From the NCBI RefSeq assembly GCF_000430705.1, contig NZ_AUMN01000030.1, positions 1 to 50,239 of the forward strand: a stretch of DNA of 50,239 nt, read 5' to 3'. This DNA comes from Arthrobacter castelli DSM 16402 (lineage in GTDB: Bacteria > Actinomycetota > Actinomycetes > Actinomycetales > Micrococcaceae). Positions 26,617-35,220 of the stretch are shown here, piece after piece; the stretch's first letter is position 1, and each line of letters starts with the position of its first letter. The notes beneath the pieces are model-generated. The model did not search any database. It worked only from the letters and a program-made list of their open reading frames with translations, and had not been told where the DNA came from. A program made the translations under genes and the position numbers.

Positions 26617-27702
26617 TCAGGCGAGGCCAAACAGCGATCGATAGTCGTCCATCCGCAGATGCCCGCCTTTCATCTCAGCGGTCTCCTTAGGGCCAAGTAC
26701 CCCAACGCCCGGGGCGTAGGACGCACCCCCGGCCGGGCCCAGCGGCAGGGAGATGGACGCCGGTGCAGGGGCATATCCGGCCAGCGAGGATGATGGGTCG
26801 TCGAGCAGTCTGCGGATATTGTCGGCGACGTGTTCTGCGTGAGCGCCCGCAGCCTTGGCCATCTTGGATTCCGGCAGGGCGGTGAGGTCCCCAATGGCGA
26901 AGACCCGGCTGTGTCCGGCCACTCTGAGGTCATCGGTGACCTCGATATGGCCGCTTTCGCGTCGAGCTCTGGCGAGGCTGCCACTGAGATACGCGCTGTT
27001 TGGAATGACGCCGTAGCAGCGGAACCAAATGTCTGCATCAACGTCCCGGCCGGAGTGGGTCGGCACGGTGAAGGCACCGAGTTCCCCCGGGCCCGTCGGT
27101 GGCTGAGTAGCCAATGAGGTACCAAGGACCAATTCGATGTCCAGGGCAGCAAGCTGGCCACGCAGCTCTGCCCGGAACTCGTCCGGGAGGCCACCGGTAA
27201 TGATGTCCTGTCCCCGATCCACGATAGTAATTTCCTTCTCCGGCCAGGCAGCCTTGATTTCGCCGGCCAGCTCCAATCCCACAGGTCCGGCACCGAGCAA
27301 CAGGATTCGTTTGGATTCAGCAAGCGAAGCGTGGGTTGTGCGCATCGTGGCGACCGCATCCCGGTTGTGCTCAATGTTCACTTTTGCCGGGAAGGGATAA
27401 CCGGAACCCGAAGCCAATACGAGGTAGTCCGGGGTAAAACGCTGCCCCGACTCCAGAACTACCGTCTCTCCATCTGTTGATGTGACCCGGCCCTGTATGA
27501 CGCGGCCGCGAGTAAGCAACTCACTGTAGGGAAGGAAAATTGCCTCCACCCAATCCGGATCGACAAGTGCCCGCAAGGCAGCCACGTTGTGCACGAAACG
27601 GTCACGCGGCTCGACCAACACAACGTCCGCCACGTCGTCGAGTGCCTTCGCTGCCGCGGCGCCCCCGTACCCACCACCAACTACCAATACGTTCGCGGCC
27701 AT
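26617..27702 (-). CDS. FAD-dependent NAD(P)-disulfide/quinone oxidoreductase family (AMID/NDH-2-like)
   Basis: 361 aa. N-terminal FAD-binding Rossmann motif VVGGGYGGAAAAKALD; second dinucleotide motif ILLLGAGPVGLELAGEI at about residues 134-150; FAD-contacting SRVFAIGDLTALPESKMAKAAGAHAEHVADNI near the C-terminus. This layout is that of AIF/FSP1-type pyridine nucleotide-dependent quinone oxidoreductases; no CxxxxC redox disulfide is present, which argues against a thioredoxin- or glutathione-reductase role. First gene of an operon with the MFS transporter and divergent from a MarR regulator: typical for response to quinones or other electrophiles. Confidence 0.9.
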   Translation of the reverse strand: MAANVLVVGGGYGGAAAAKALDDVADVVLVEPRDRFVHNVAALRALVDPDWVEAIFLPYSELLTRGRVIQGRVTSTDGETVVLESGQRFTPDYLVLASGSGYPFPAKVNIEHNRDAVATMRTTHASLAESKRILLLGAGPVGLELAGEIKAAWPEKEITIVDRGQDIITGGLPDEFRAELRGQLAALDIELVLGTSLATQPPTGPGELGAFTVPTHSGRDVDADIWFRCYGVIPNSAYLSGSLARARRESGHIEVTDDLRVAGHSRVFAIGDLTALPESKMAKAAGAHAEHVADNIRRLLDDPSSSLAGYAPAPASISLPLGPAGGASYAPGVGVLGPKETAEMKGGHLRMDDYRSLFGLA

Positions 27703-27725
27703 TGATACTCCTTAGTTCTCATTGC

Positions 27726-27764
27726 GTACTGTTCGTAGTACCAACTAAAGTAGTTCGCAGTAGG
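27726..27764. promoter_or_regulatory. Candidate MarR operators
   Basis: A perfect inverted repeat GTACT-N6-AGTAC lies at 27726-27741. A related element TTCGCAGTA at 27754-27762 repeats TTCGTAGTA of the first (27732-27740) in direct orientation, 22 bases apart. Both lie in the 102-base space between the oxidoreductase and the marR gene, where a regulator could cover both promoters. Confidence 0.5.
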
Positions 27765-27804
27765 AACGTTCGTCAACTATGCTTGATGCAAAGGAGGCGA
27801 TGAG

Positions 27805-28275
27805 ATGAGCCACACAACCGACGTCGAGGTTGGGGGCGAGGCACGCGCCCAACGCATGGCTGCCGGGGCCGCAGGGATCAGCCTGGAAGTGGCGCTGGTG
27901 CGCCTGTCACACTTGGTGCAACGCGTGTTCGCCGAGGTGAGCCGGGACCATGACCTCACCCCGCAACAAACCCAATTGCTGTGCCGCCTCGTCGATGGTC
28001 CAGTGGGGATGGCAGATTTAGGCCGGATGCTCGACTTGGAAAAATCCGGTCTCTCAGGGCTCGTCGACAGAGTCGAGAGTCGCGGACTCGTCGCCCGGAC
28101 TCGGAGCGACCGGGACCGCCGCGCGTACCAGGTCGCGCTGACAACTGCGGGGCTGCAGGTGGGCACCACTGCCCACGATGGCGTGATTTCCCGACTGGGA
28201 GAATATGTCGGCGACACCGCACAAGATGACCGGCAACACCTGACAACGCTGATCACGCGGATGCTCGACAACTAG
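27805..28275 (+). CDS. MarR family transcriptional regulator
   Basis: 156 aa. ATG at 27805 preceded by AAAGGAGGCG. The winged helix-turn-helix (residues about 50-115) contains LTPQQTQLLCRLVDGPVGMADLGRMLDLEKSGLSGLVDRVESRGLVARTRSDRDRRAYQVALTTAG in conserved order, with the wing motif SDRDRRAY. Helices at both ends form the dimer. It is divergent from the oxidoreductase-MFS operon, its probable target, and the intergenic inverted repeats are probable operators. No cysteine suited to redox sensing stands out apart from one in the recognition region (LLCRL). Confidence 0.95.
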   Translation: MSHTTDVEVGGEARAQRMAAGAAGISLEVALVRLSHLVQRVFAEVSRDHDLTPQQTQLLCRLVDGPVGMADLGRMLDLEKSGLSGLVDRVESRGLVARTRSDRDRRAYQVALTTAGLQVGTTAHDGVISRLGEYVGDTAQDDRQHLTTLITRMLDN

Positions 28276-28306
28276 TCGCGCGAGCTTGGCCGGTGCGACG
28301 ACCTTG

Positions 28307-29224
28307 TCAGGCGATCCGGCGTTCCTCAGCGATAAGCTGATCCAGGGTAGGAGTCGGCGGCGCACCTTTGAGCGTCGCTTGCACGTCATGTTGAATCGCG
28401 GGTGTTTCGGTATGGCGAGTAGTCCGAGCGTGCGGTCCCAGTATGAGCGTGCCCAAGTCGCCACGTAGCTGTCGACCCAATAAGAGCGCGGCCAGTGGCA
28501 CCGGTATTGACATGAAGATGAATCGCAGTGATCGGGGCTCTATTCGCTGCCCGCCGTGTTGCTCCAGCGACGTGAAACCTTCTCTGACGGCGTATACGAG
28601 CTGTCGCAGCCGACGCCGGTCAGTGGCCAGCAGCCGGGGGTCTCCCCCGGCCACACTGAGTGCGGCAGCGGCGGCTGTGATGAATATGGCTTGACCCTGC
28701 AACCACACGTTCATTTGGGTGCTGGTAGCTGTCCGAAAGCCGCCAGATTGCAGGAGTTCCAGAACAGCTTGTTCGTCTCCTGCCGCCTCTGCAACCGTTG
28801 TCGACAACGGCTCCACGTAGCGGATGCGTCCATCTTCCATTTGGTAACCGCCGACGCCGGGGAAGGCAGAGAGCGTGCGGACCTTCTTCCGCCGCCCTAA
28901 CTCCTGGGCGATCCCGAAGGGCGCGTTACCCAGCAGCAGGAACCGACCGGCGTGGATCGTCTCCAGCGTGGGAAGTGCCGTCTTGAGTTGATCGCGCCGA
29001 ACAGCAACTATGACCAGATCGAACCCGGTCAGCGGCTCAGCCGGACCCAGTATCGTCGGCCTGCTGGTCTCCGTTCCGTCAGGTCCGTTGAGCCGGATGC
29101 CGAGCCCGGCCAGTTCGTCATAGCGTGCGCCCCTGGCCAGGATCGAGACCTCGCAACCAGCGGCGGTAAGCCGTGCCGCGTAGATCTGGCCGATGATTCC
29201 GGCACCAAATACCAGAATCTTCAT
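28307..29224 (-). CDS. Ketopantoate reductase-like protein (ApbA/PanE family)
   Basis: 305 aa. N-terminal NADP-binding motif KILVFGAGIIGQIYAARL, the family segment DLVIVAVRRDQLKTALPTL near residue 70, and the C-terminal helical domain. Ketopantoate reductases make pantoate for coenzyme A, but this protein lacks the strongly conserved lysine/asparagine pattern of true PanE in a readable form (the C-terminal part reads MNVWLQGQAIFITAAAAALS), and no pan genes are nearby. Better described as a family member of unknown substrate. Possibly co-transcribed with the DUF2269-like membrane gene upstream (22 bases). Confidence 0.78.
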   Translation of the reverse strand: MKILVFGAGIIGQIYAARLTAAGCEVSILARGARYDELAGLGIRLNGPDGTETSRPTILGPAEPLTGFDLVIVAVRRDQLKTALPTLETIHAGRFLLLGNAPFGIAQELGRRKKVRTLSAFPGVGGYQMEDGRIRYVEPLSTTVAEAAGDEQAVLELLQSGGFRTATSTQMNVWLQGQAIFITAAAAALSVAGGDPRLLATDRRRLRQLVYAVREGFTSLEQHGGQRIEPRSLRFIFMSIPVPLAALLLGRQLRGDLGTLILGPHARTTRHTETPAIQHDVQATLKGAPPTPTLDQLIAEERRIA

Positions 29225-29246
29225 CGTATCCTCATTCCTGGATGCT

Positions 29247-29870
29247 TCATCGATGGGCCTCCACGTGCCTTCCCATTCGTCGAGTGCGCCCCCATGGCTT
29301 GAACACAGCCAACATCAGTGCCAGCGAAAGTGCGACCAGGGACACAGCCGGCGGGAAGAACAACCAGGCCAGATCCGTCTCTACGGCCCCGCCTCGCCCC
29401 AGTCGCATCCCGACCAGAGCGACCTCGCCAATTCTGGGACGGAGAGCGACCACGATCAGGGTGCACAACCCGAACGTGATCACGAGTTTGGCCAGCACCC
29501 ACCGATAGCGCAGCAGCCCCCATGACGTGCCGATGCCGAGGATCAGTCCCGTGGCCGCGCACAACAGGGCCGAGACCATCATTGGGACGACGACGAACTC
29601 ACCGAGAATCTGATACGCAGCACCGCGAGTCGCCAACTCCTGGCCGAACCATCCGACTGTCACGAGCACCGCGACCATGACATCGATTCCGATCCACGCT
29701 CCGGCGGAGAGGATATGAATGGTCAGTACCGTATAGCGCATGCGCCGTCCGAGCCGGATCCGCGGACCACCGTATTGGCCTGATTCACGCTTGACGTGCG
29801 GCCTGGGGGCACGCTCAAGATCGACGATTCCGGGACGGGCCTGCCTGCTGACCTCTTCATCGCCTCTCAT
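29247..29870 (-). CDS. Membrane protein, four hydrophobic segments
   Basis: 207 aa from ATG 29870, overlapping the end of the SHOCT gene by 14 bases; a shorter start (MRYTVLTIHIL) about 43 residues further is possible and would begin directly at the first helix. Helices: TVLTIHILSAGAWIGIDVMVAVLVTVGWF, FVVVPMMVSALLCAATGLILGIG, WVLAKLVITFGLCTLIVVAL and WLFFPPAVSLVALSLALMLAVFKPWG. This resembles DUF2269-type integral membrane proteins. No catalytic motif is visible. Operon with SHOCT protein upstream. Confidence 0.72.
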   Translation of the reverse strand: MRGDEEVSRQARPGIVDLERAPRPHVKRESGQYGGPRIRLGRRMRYTVLTIHILSAGAWIGIDVMVAVLVTVGWFGQELATRGAAYQILGEFVVVPMMVSALLCAATGLILGIGTSWGLLRYRWVLAKLVITFGLCTLIVVALRPRIGEVALVGMRLGRGGAVETDLAWLFFPPAVSLVALSLALMLAVFKPWGRTRRMGRHVEAHR

Positions 29871-30132
29871 GGAGTACATCCCGCCGCTGGCGAAACTCGT
29901 CCTCGTCGATGTCGCCTGCAGCGAATCGCTCAGCCAGAGCTCGTTCACCGGATTGTGTCGCACAGAGGCGCCGCCGGCGCCGCCGGGTCAGGAAAAGGGC
30001 GGTCACGATGCTGCCGAAAATCAGCAGCCAGAACAGGGGGATCAGGAAGAACGGGAACGGTGGGGCGCCCCAGGCAAATGGGCCGAGGACTTCCATTGGC
30101 GCCGCGGCAACCGTCGTCGTGAGATTGAACAT
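29857..30132 (-). CDS. SHOCT domain protein with one membrane helix
   Basis: 91 aa. Hydrophobic N-terminus with a membrane helix (FFLIPLFWLLIFGSIVTALFL) followed by a run of arginines and the short C-terminal SHOCT motif ALAERFAAGDIDEDEFRQRRDVL. SHOCT domains are found at the ends of many small membrane proteins and are thought to mediate oligomerisation; the role is unknown. Its last codons overlap the start of the next gene. Confidence 0.85.
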   Translation of the reverse strand: MFNLTTTVAAAPMEVLGPFAWGAPPFPFFLIPLFWLLIFGSIVTALFLTRRRRRRLCATQSGERALAERFAAGDIDEDEFRQRRDVLHERR

Positions 30133-30224
30133 GCGTCCTCCTCGGAGTCGCTGTATCGATTGGTTCGAATCACCATCATCGCGCTCTCCGGTCGGGCGAG
30201 CATCCGCTCAGTAACGTAACCTCG

Positions 30225-30320
30225 CCTACGGTGGGCGGCGTAGGTCGCCCGCCCGACCCGGTGCACATCACCTCGCACGCCGCCACCGGCAAAGGGTGTC
30301 GTCTACGGTGGACACCCTTT
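30225..30320. promoter_or_regulatory. Two inverted repeats in the divergent SHOCT-VOC intergenic region
   Basis: A perfect 10-bp stem AAAGGGTGTC/GACACCCTTT with a 10-base loop spans 30291-30320, and CCTACG-N8-CGTAGG spans 30225-30244. The word CTACGGTGG occurs in both elements. The region lies between genes transcribed away from each other, so a regulator-binding role is more likely than termination. Confidence 0.5.
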
Positions 30321-30366
30321 TGGGCGGCGGGAGACAATTGAGGGACCTCGACAGCTGGAGCAGCCC

Positions 30367-30723
30367 ATGCGTGTCATCCGCGTGACAACCGACCTCACGG
30401 TGCCCGACATCGAGGAGGCGCGGGCCTTCTACACGGACTATCTCGGACTCGATGGAGAGGACATGGGGCTCCACTGGGTCACCCGCTTCGTCGTGCCCGG
30501 TTCAGGAGAGCACATCCAGCTCGTGTCGCGGGACGTAACGGCGCCCGAGAACCCACTGCTCACCATCAAGGTCGACGACGTCGACGACGCGTACGCGGAA
30601 GCCCTTCGACGCGGATACCAGATCGTTCACCCCCTGACCACAGAGCCGTGGGGTATTCGCCGATTCTTCGTCCGTGCGCCCGATGGGACGGTGCTTAACA
30701 TCGCCCAGCACCACGACCCCTAG
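30367..30723 (+). CDS. VOC family protein (glyoxalase/bleomycin-resistance fold)
   Basis: 118 aa single VOC module of two beta-alpha-beta-beta-beta units: TTDLTVPDIEEARAFYTDYLGL ... LTIKVDDVDDAYAEALRRGYQIVHPLTTEPWGIRRFFVRAPDGTVLNIAQH. The C-terminal glutamate expected as metal ligand in glyoxalase I-type members is replaced by asparagine in LNIAQH, so metal-dependent catalysis is doubtful; binding or sequestration as in bleomycin-resistance proteins remains possible. No RBS of strong type; GGAGC at 30358. Confidence 0.85.
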   Translation: MRVIRVTTDLTVPDIEEARAFYTDYLGLDGEDMGLHWVTRFVVPGSGEHIQLVSRDVTAPENPLLTIKVDDVDDAYAEALRRGYQIVHPLTTEPWGIRRFFVRAPDGTVLNIAQHHDP

Positions 30724-30794
30724 CGTCGCCTCCTAGCGCGATGCCACAGGGCGAAGGACCCTGGGATTCCAACATACAAAAAGGCTGCGCCGAC

Positions 30795-31082
30795 TTATCT
30801 ATTTGAATCAGCGTTGCTCTTCGACGACCGACGGGACATCGAGACGCCCAGCAGTACGCCGGCGGCGGCGATACCGATCACGGCAATGATGATGGACACC
30901 AGCTGAAACTGCTGTGGGAAAGCCGGGGAGACCAGGGCCAAGCCCCCGGAACCAAGCGCTACGAAGGTGGCCACTAGCGGCAGGCTGTTTCGTTGCACAA
31001 CTACACGGTACAGCCCCGTCGCGGGACCAGACAGGTCCAACAAGAACCTACAAACATTGTAGGATCCTGTTTCACCTGTCAT
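30795..31082 (-). CDS. Small membrane protein, hypothetical
   Basis: 95 aa if started at ATG 31082; the frame is open to 31169, and a GTG at 30998 would give only the hydrophobic part. Two membrane helices (SLPLVATFVALGSGGLALV and LVSIIIAVIGIAAAGVLLGVSMS) and a basic, serine-rich tail (SRRSSKSNADSNR). Not recognised. The composition supports a real small membrane protein, but the start is uncertain. Confidence 0.5.
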   Translation of the reverse strand: MTGETGSYNVCRFLLDLSGPATGLYRVVVQRNSLPLVATFVALGSGGLALVSPAFPQQFQLVSIIIAVIGIAAAGVLLGVSMSRRSSKSNADSNR

Positions 31083-31472
31083 CGCTGCAGGCCGCTGACC
31101 TGCGGCTTTATTTACCCACCCAGCATCGAAATTCCGCGTTTCGTGACATTTTCCTACAGTCAGATCCAAGCGCTACTCTGGCGATCCTCGGCGGGCCTTC
31201 TCCATTTCGAGATCCGTCGAATGCATAAATATTCGGCCTGATCCATCTGACTGCGAAGTGCAAACAACCTCGGATCCACCTACATCGCCAAACCGATGCC
31301 TGCTGGCACGGTGTGTCATTTGAGGATCGGCCTGCGGGACACTCGATCTCGTGCCGTGCTGCCATAGAACAGCGGGCCGGCGGCTGGCGATCAGTCGGCG
31401 CTGTCGATCGACGTTCTGTCGGCACCCTTGAAGTCCGAAAACTGACTGGCCCGTGATGATAGCGTGTCAGCC
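31083..31472. other. Gene-free stretch
   Basis: About 390 bases with no convincing reading frame. Locally less GC-rich than the surroundings (for example 31090-31240), which suggests foreign or decayed DNA. No repeats or RNA folds were recognised. Confidence 0.4.
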
Positions 31473-31949
31473 ATGCTAGAGGTGGTGCGACGCCTGATGG
31501 GATCTGATGTCCCTACCGAGGAACGCGCTCTGGTCACCCTGGTCGGCGCGCACTACGTCGACCACCACGCCCTGATCGCCGAAGACGCTCAGCGCTGGTC
31601 CCCGGAGCAATGGGCTCGGGCGATGTTCGAGGACAGCCGGTCGCTGTTGAAGCGCATGCGCGACCTCGGTCTCCTGGGCGCACTGTTGAGCCCGCCTCAA
31701 CCGGAGGGTCGTGTCGCCGGCTGGATGGTGGTCGACACCGCGGCGGGGTGGCTACGAATGGAGTCGACCTCTCAACTGACCAGCGACCAGGTGGTCGTAC
31801 GCGTCGACGCCGAGGGAGCCTCACTGACCACCGCGGTCCGGTACGAGCGGCGCGGGTCCCGCATTGTCTGGCGGCTGATTTCGACCCAGCACCGCCGGTT
31901 TGCTCCCCGCGTGCTGCGGCGGGCTCACCGCCTACTGGCTTCCGAATAG
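31473..31949 (+). CDS. Hypothetical protein
   Basis: 158 aa from ATG 31473 (a GTG at 31464 is possible). Not recognised. The sequence is charged and globular: ERALVTLVGAHYVDHHALIAEDAQRWSPEQWARAMFEDSRSLLKRM is helical, followed by a beta-rich part with alternating strands (VAGWMVVDTAAGWLRMESTS ..., VVVRVDAEGASLTTAVRYERRGSRIVWRLI) and an arginine-rich C-terminus (HRRFAPRVLRRAHRLL). No signal or membrane segment. Codon use resembles neighbouring genes. No Shine-Dalgarno sequence is seen, so it may be leaderless. Confidence 0.5.
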   Translation: MLEVVRRLMGSDVPTEERALVTLVGAHYVDHHALIAEDAQRWSPEQWARAMFEDSRSLLKRMRDLGLLGALLSPPQPEGRVAGWMVVDTAAGWLRMESTSQLTSDQVVVRVDAEGASLTTAVRYERRGSRIVWRLISTQHRRFAPRVLRRAHRLLASE

Positions 31950-32105
31950 GGATCCCCAACTGCTACGAAGAGACTCAGCGTCGGTATTAGGACACTAAGC
32001 GTCCGGGTCACTCTGCCCCAGCTTCGGTAGCCGGGTTAGAGTGCTGTCAGTGGCCGGGGTTTCCGGCTGTTCGAGGTGACTGCGGGTATGCCCGGATGGA
32101 CGTTG

Positions 32106-32118
32106 AGTCCAGTGGACT
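32106..32118. promoter_or_regulatory. 13-bp palindrome upstream of a VOC gene
   Basis: AGTCCA-g-TGGACT is a perfect inverted repeat 30 bases before the ATG at 32149. Its place at the expected promoter or leader suggests an operator; no regulator gene adjoins. Confidence 0.4.
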
Positions 32119-32148
32119 GATTGCCGTGCACGATGAAAGGAACTGGAC

Positions 32149-32583
32149 ATGTCAACGAAGAGCGCGCTGCGGGGTCTTGCCCAAGTCAACGTCTCGGCCG
32201 AGGATGTCGTCGCGGCGCGTGACTGGTATGCCGAGTTTCTTGGAGTCGACCCATACTTTCAGCGACCCGATGCCGACAGTCCGGCCTACGTCGAATTCCG
32301 GCTCGGTGACTACGAACATGAACTCGGGATCATTGACCGCCGCTACCTGCCGGAGCACTCAAGCTCACCAACGGGTGGTGTCATCGCCCGCTGGCATGTG
32401 GAGGACCTCGATGACACCGTCGAGCGCCTGACTGTGCTCGGGGCGCGCGAAAACGAACCCGTCATCGAACGCGAAGCCGGTTTCGTCACCGCATCGGTGA
32501 TAGATCCCTTCGGCAACATCATTGGGCTGATCTCGAGTCCCCATTACGTGCAGAAGCTGACCGAGGGCATTCGAGGATCATAG
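32149..32583 (+). CDS. VOC family protein
   Basis: 144 aa, ATG at 32149 with AAAGGAAC upstream. VOC fold: GLAQVNVSAEDVVAARDWYAEFLGVDPYFQ ... VEFRLGDYEHELGIIDRRYLP ... GGVIARWHVEDLDDTVERLTVLGARENEPV ... GFVTASVIDPFGNIIGLISSPHY. The first half and the DPFGNIIGL end are typical of glyoxalase/dioxygenase-superfamily proteins; the usual terminal Glu ligand is not present. Substrate unknown. A palindrome lies just upstream. Confidence 0.87.
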   Translation: MSTKSALRGLAQVNVSAEDVVAARDWYAEFLGVDPYFQRPDADSPAYVEFRLGDYEHELGIIDRRYLPEHSSSPTGGVIARWHVEDLDDTVERLTVLGARENEPVIEREAGFVTASVIDPFGNIIGLISSPHYVQKLTEGIRGS

Positions 32584-32596
32584 GGGCTGGCTGGAC

Positions 32597-32770
32597 GTGC
32601 AGCGGACTGTGTCCCGGAAGATGGGCGTCCGGGAGGGTGTGCGGAGCTACATAGCCAACGCGTCCGCGGCCGCTCTTCGCGGCATGAACCCGCCTGATCT
32701 CGACCTCGACGAGACTCTGCTCGCCGGTATGACTGCGGTGACTGGCACTTTTCTCGAGGGGGATGACTCG
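32597..32770 (+). pseudogene. Fragment resembling the N-terminus of a DUF3052-type protein
   Basis: The frame starting at 32597 (GTG) reads MQRTVSRKMGVREGVRSYIANASAAALRGMNPPDLDLDETL; the KxGVREGxR...APxxxLxxxxPPxLDL pattern resembles the opening of short DUF3052-like proteins. After about 58 residues the sequence no longer fits and runs into the 3' end of the ABC permease gene on the other strand. Probably a remnant left by recombination. Confidence 0.35.
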
Positions 32771-32836
32771 ATCCCGCGGGCTGTGTGTGGAGCGGGGCCT
32801 CCCTTGACGAAGCGGTATGGGACCGCATGGCCACTG

Positions 32837-33667
32837 TCATGTTTTGTTGCGGTACATCCGCATCGTGATCGGCGCCAGCACGCCGGTGAGGATGGCCGAG
32901 ACCACGAGTACCCAGGCGATGTCGCCGAAGGATGCGGTGCCGTACATCAATCCCCGCACCCCGGTGACCAGGTATGAGACCGGGTTGATGTCCTGGGCCC
33001 AGGTCTGCAGGCCCGAGGGCATGGTGGCGGGGTCGACGAAGATGTTGGAGGCGAAGGTCAGCGGCATCAGGATCAGCATCGAGACTCCCATGACCGCGTT
33101 CGGGGTCCGCATCAACAGGCCGAGGATGGTGAAGATCCAGCTCAGTGCGAAGGCGAAGATCAGCAGGAGCATCACGGCCAGTACGACACCGACGAGGCCG
33201 CCCTCCGGGCGGAAGCCCAGGATCAGTCCCAGTCCGATGGTGATGGTCGAGGCGATCGTGTATCGGACGCTGTCGCCCAGCAGGGCTCCGACGATCGGTG
33301 CCGGTCGCCAGATCGGTAAGGACCGGAACCGGTCGAACACTCCTTTGGAGATGTCGGTGTTGATGGTGAAGCCGGTGTAGACAGTGATGAGCAGCACCGA
33401 CTGCACGAGGATGCCCGGCAGCAGGAACTGCACGTAGGTCTGCGGGTCACCGGCGATGGCGCCGCCGAAGAGGTAAACGAACATCAGGGTGAAGATGACC
33501 GGGGTCAGCGTGGCGTCCATCAGCTGTTCGGGCACGTGCTTGATCTTCAGCAGGGCGCGGTGGGTGAACGTCAGCGTCGTGGCCAGCGCGGAGGGCCGCT
33601 TGGGCCGCCGTTCCACGCGGATGGCCTGACGCAGTGCGCTGTTGTCACCGATATCCAGCGTCGTCAT
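32837..33667 (-). CDS. ABC-2 type transporter permease, DrrB-like
   Basis: 276 aa. Six membrane segments of the ABC-2 family, with the cytosolic N-terminus ending in [39 protein letters not shown] and the characteristic stretch [28 protein letters not shown]. The drug exporter family (DrrB of daunorubicin producers) has the same layout. ATG at 33667 overlaps the ATPase stop as ATGA, so both subunits are translationally coupled. Exports a hydrophobic drug, lipid or similar compound; substrate unknown. Confidence 0.93.
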   Translation of the reverse strand: MTTLDIGDNSALRQAIRVERRPKRPSALATTLTFTHRALLKIKHVPEQLMDATLTPVIFTLMFVYLFGGAIAGDPQTYVQFLLPGILVQSVLLITVYTGFTINTDISKGVFDRFRSLPIWRPAPIVGALLGDSVRYTIASTITIGLGLILGFRPEGGLVGVVLAVMLLLIFAFALSWIFTILGLLMRTPNAVMGVSMLILMPLTFASNIFVDPATMPSGLQTWAQDINPVSYLVTGVRGLMYGTASFGDIAWVLVVSAILTGVLAPITMRMYRNKT

Positions 33668-34683
33668 CGGGCCTCCTCCTCGGTGTGCTGTTCTGTTTGT
33701 TCCTCGTCCCAGTCCTCGTTCTCGGGGTCCTCCGGCTCGGGCATCTTGCCGGTGAGGGCGAGGAACACCTCGTCCAGGCTGGGCTGACCCAGTGAGAACT
33801 CCGGCACGGCGATGCCGGCCTCGTGCAGCCGGGGCAAAAGGTGTGCCACCTGTTCCTCCATCCCCTGCGGCACGCGTGCCGCCAGCGCGTACGGGTCGTT
33901 GGGTCGGGTGACTTCGTCACCGATCACGCGCTCGATGACGGCCGCGGCGTCCTCCCGCTGCCTGGCGTCGGCAACCCGCAGGTGGACGCTACCGGTGCCC
34001 ACCGAGGATTTCAGCTGCGGGGCCGTGCCCTCGGCAATGACCTTGCCGTGATCAATCACGGCAATACGGTCGGCGAGTTGGTCGGCCTCCTCGAGGTATT
34101 GGGTCGTCAGCAGCACTGTGGTGCCCTCGGCCACCAGCAGCCGGACGATGTCCCACACCTGGTTGCGGCTGCGGGGGTCCAGCCCGGTGGTCGGCTCGTC
34201 GAGGAAGAGCACTTTGGGGCTCATCACCAAACTCGCCGCCAGATCAATGCGGCGGCGCATCCCGCCGGAGTAGGACTTGACCGGCTTGTCCGCCGCGTCG
34301 CTGAGCTCGAACGCTGCCAACAGGGCTGAGGCGCGTCGGCGCGCCTCAGAGCCGGAGAACCCGTACATCCGCGCCAGCAGGGTGACGTTCTCGGCCCCGG
34401 TCAGATCCTCATCCACCGACGCGAACTGACCGGTCAGCCCGACATTGAACCTGACATCGTCGGCATCGTCGACGATGTCGTGGCCGAGCACCCGCGCGGT
34501 CCCGGCATCCGGCCGCAACAGCGTGGCGAGCATCCGCACAGCGGTGGTCTTGCCCGCACCGTTCGGCCCCAGCACGCCGTAGACCGAACCGGCGGGGACA
34601 CGCAGGTCCACCCCGTCGACTGCCTTGACATCTTTGAAATGTTTGACGAGTCCAGTGGCCTCGACAGCCAACTCAGCACTCAC
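33664..34683 (-). CDS. ABC transporter ATP-binding protein, DrrA-like
   Basis: 339 aa from the GTG at 34683, which has a perfect AGGAGG five bases upstream; ATG at 34698 lies inside that site and the longer frame is not family sequence. Walker [11 protein letters not shown]-loop [13 protein letters not shown], signature [14 protein letters not shown], Walker [15 protein letters not shown] and switch histidine region [29 protein letters not shown] are all intact. After the nucleotide-binding domain is the C-terminal extension (about 230-320) known from DrrA. An acidic tail ([24 protein letters not shown]) is unusual. Couples ATP hydrolysis to the DrrB-like permease. Confidence 0.95.
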   Translation of the reverse strand: MSAELAVEATGLVKHFKDVKAVDGVDLRVPAGSVYGVLGPNGAGKTTAVRMLATLLRPDAGTARVLGHDIVDDADDVRFNVGLTGQFASVDEDLTGAENVTLLARMYGFSGSEARRRASALLAAFELSDAADKPVKSYSGGMRRRIDLAASLVMSPKVLFLDEPTTGLDPRSRNQVWDIVRLLVAEGTTVLLTTQYLEEADQLADRIAVIDHGKVIAEGTAPQLKSSVGTGSVHLRVADARQREDAAAVIERVIGDEVTRPNDPYALAARVPQGMEEQVAHLLPRLHEAGIAVPEFSLGQPSLDEVFLALTGKMPEPEDPENEDWDEEQTEQHTEEEAR

Positions 34684-34983
34684 GACTGCCTCCTGCATAG
34701 GTACGAGAAAGGGGCCCGGCACGTCCAGTGGTCCAGCGCACACTTTACGCAAGCGGCAGGCATTGCCACAACCAATCCTGCTTGGGTGCTGGTTTCGCCG
34801 CTGGTTCCTGGATGGTTGCCACAGTGCAGAACAGGGCGGCAGTTCGAGCGCAAACTGTCGCCACACCCCACAACGGCCAATAGGCGCCCGGGACCGGGCC
34901 CGTCATCCAGGCAGACGAACTGCGGACGCGCGTGCTGGAGCCATCGCTGGTTCCCGCTCCGGCGCTTCCGACGTTCAGCAAGT
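34684..34983. other. Gene-free stretch between small conserved gene and ABC operon
   Basis: 300 bases with no convincing reading frame on either strand. A promoter for the ABC genes could lie here. No repeats or hairpins with a T-run were seen. Confidence 0.35.
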
Positions 34984-35220
34984 TCAGTGCTGGTGTTCTT
35001 CATGGTCAATGGCGACTTCAACGTCGAACTTGAGGCCGGGTGGCTGGCCGTTGCTGATGCCGCGATAGTGGACCGTGCCGGTCGGGGTAAAGCCACGCGC
35101 CCATGCTCCTTCAACAACGAGTTCACGCTCCTTGGGGAACGGCGCTCCACTCGTTACCTTCTGATGGAACTTCTTGGCCCGTTCCCGGTCGCTGTCGAGT
35201 TCAATTCTGATCACGGGCAC
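34984..35220 (-). CDS. Small conserved protein, paralogue of the 46.2-kb ORF
   Basis: 78 aa, GTG at 35220 with GGGAGGA upstream and a 20-base overlap with the tetR end, so both are translationally coupled. The C-terminal part TPTGTVHYRGISNGQPPGLKFDVEV is almost repeated in the protein at 46180-46380 (19 of 25 residues). The N-terminus (MPVIRIELDSDRERAKKFHQ) is charged. No known domain was recognised. Two copies in one island with the same core argue for a real, spreading small protein family. The ending HEEHQH could bind metal, but this is speculation. Confidence 0.7.
   Translation of the reverse strand: MPVIRIELDSDRERAKKFHQKVTSGAPFPKERELVVEGAWARGFTPTGTVHYRGISNGQPPGLKFDVEVAIDHEEHQH

Noticed and set aside
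30795-31169. Longer form of the small membrane protein starting at 31169
   Set aside because: The extra N-terminus has no ribosome binding site and no membrane-protein character; a later start is preferred.
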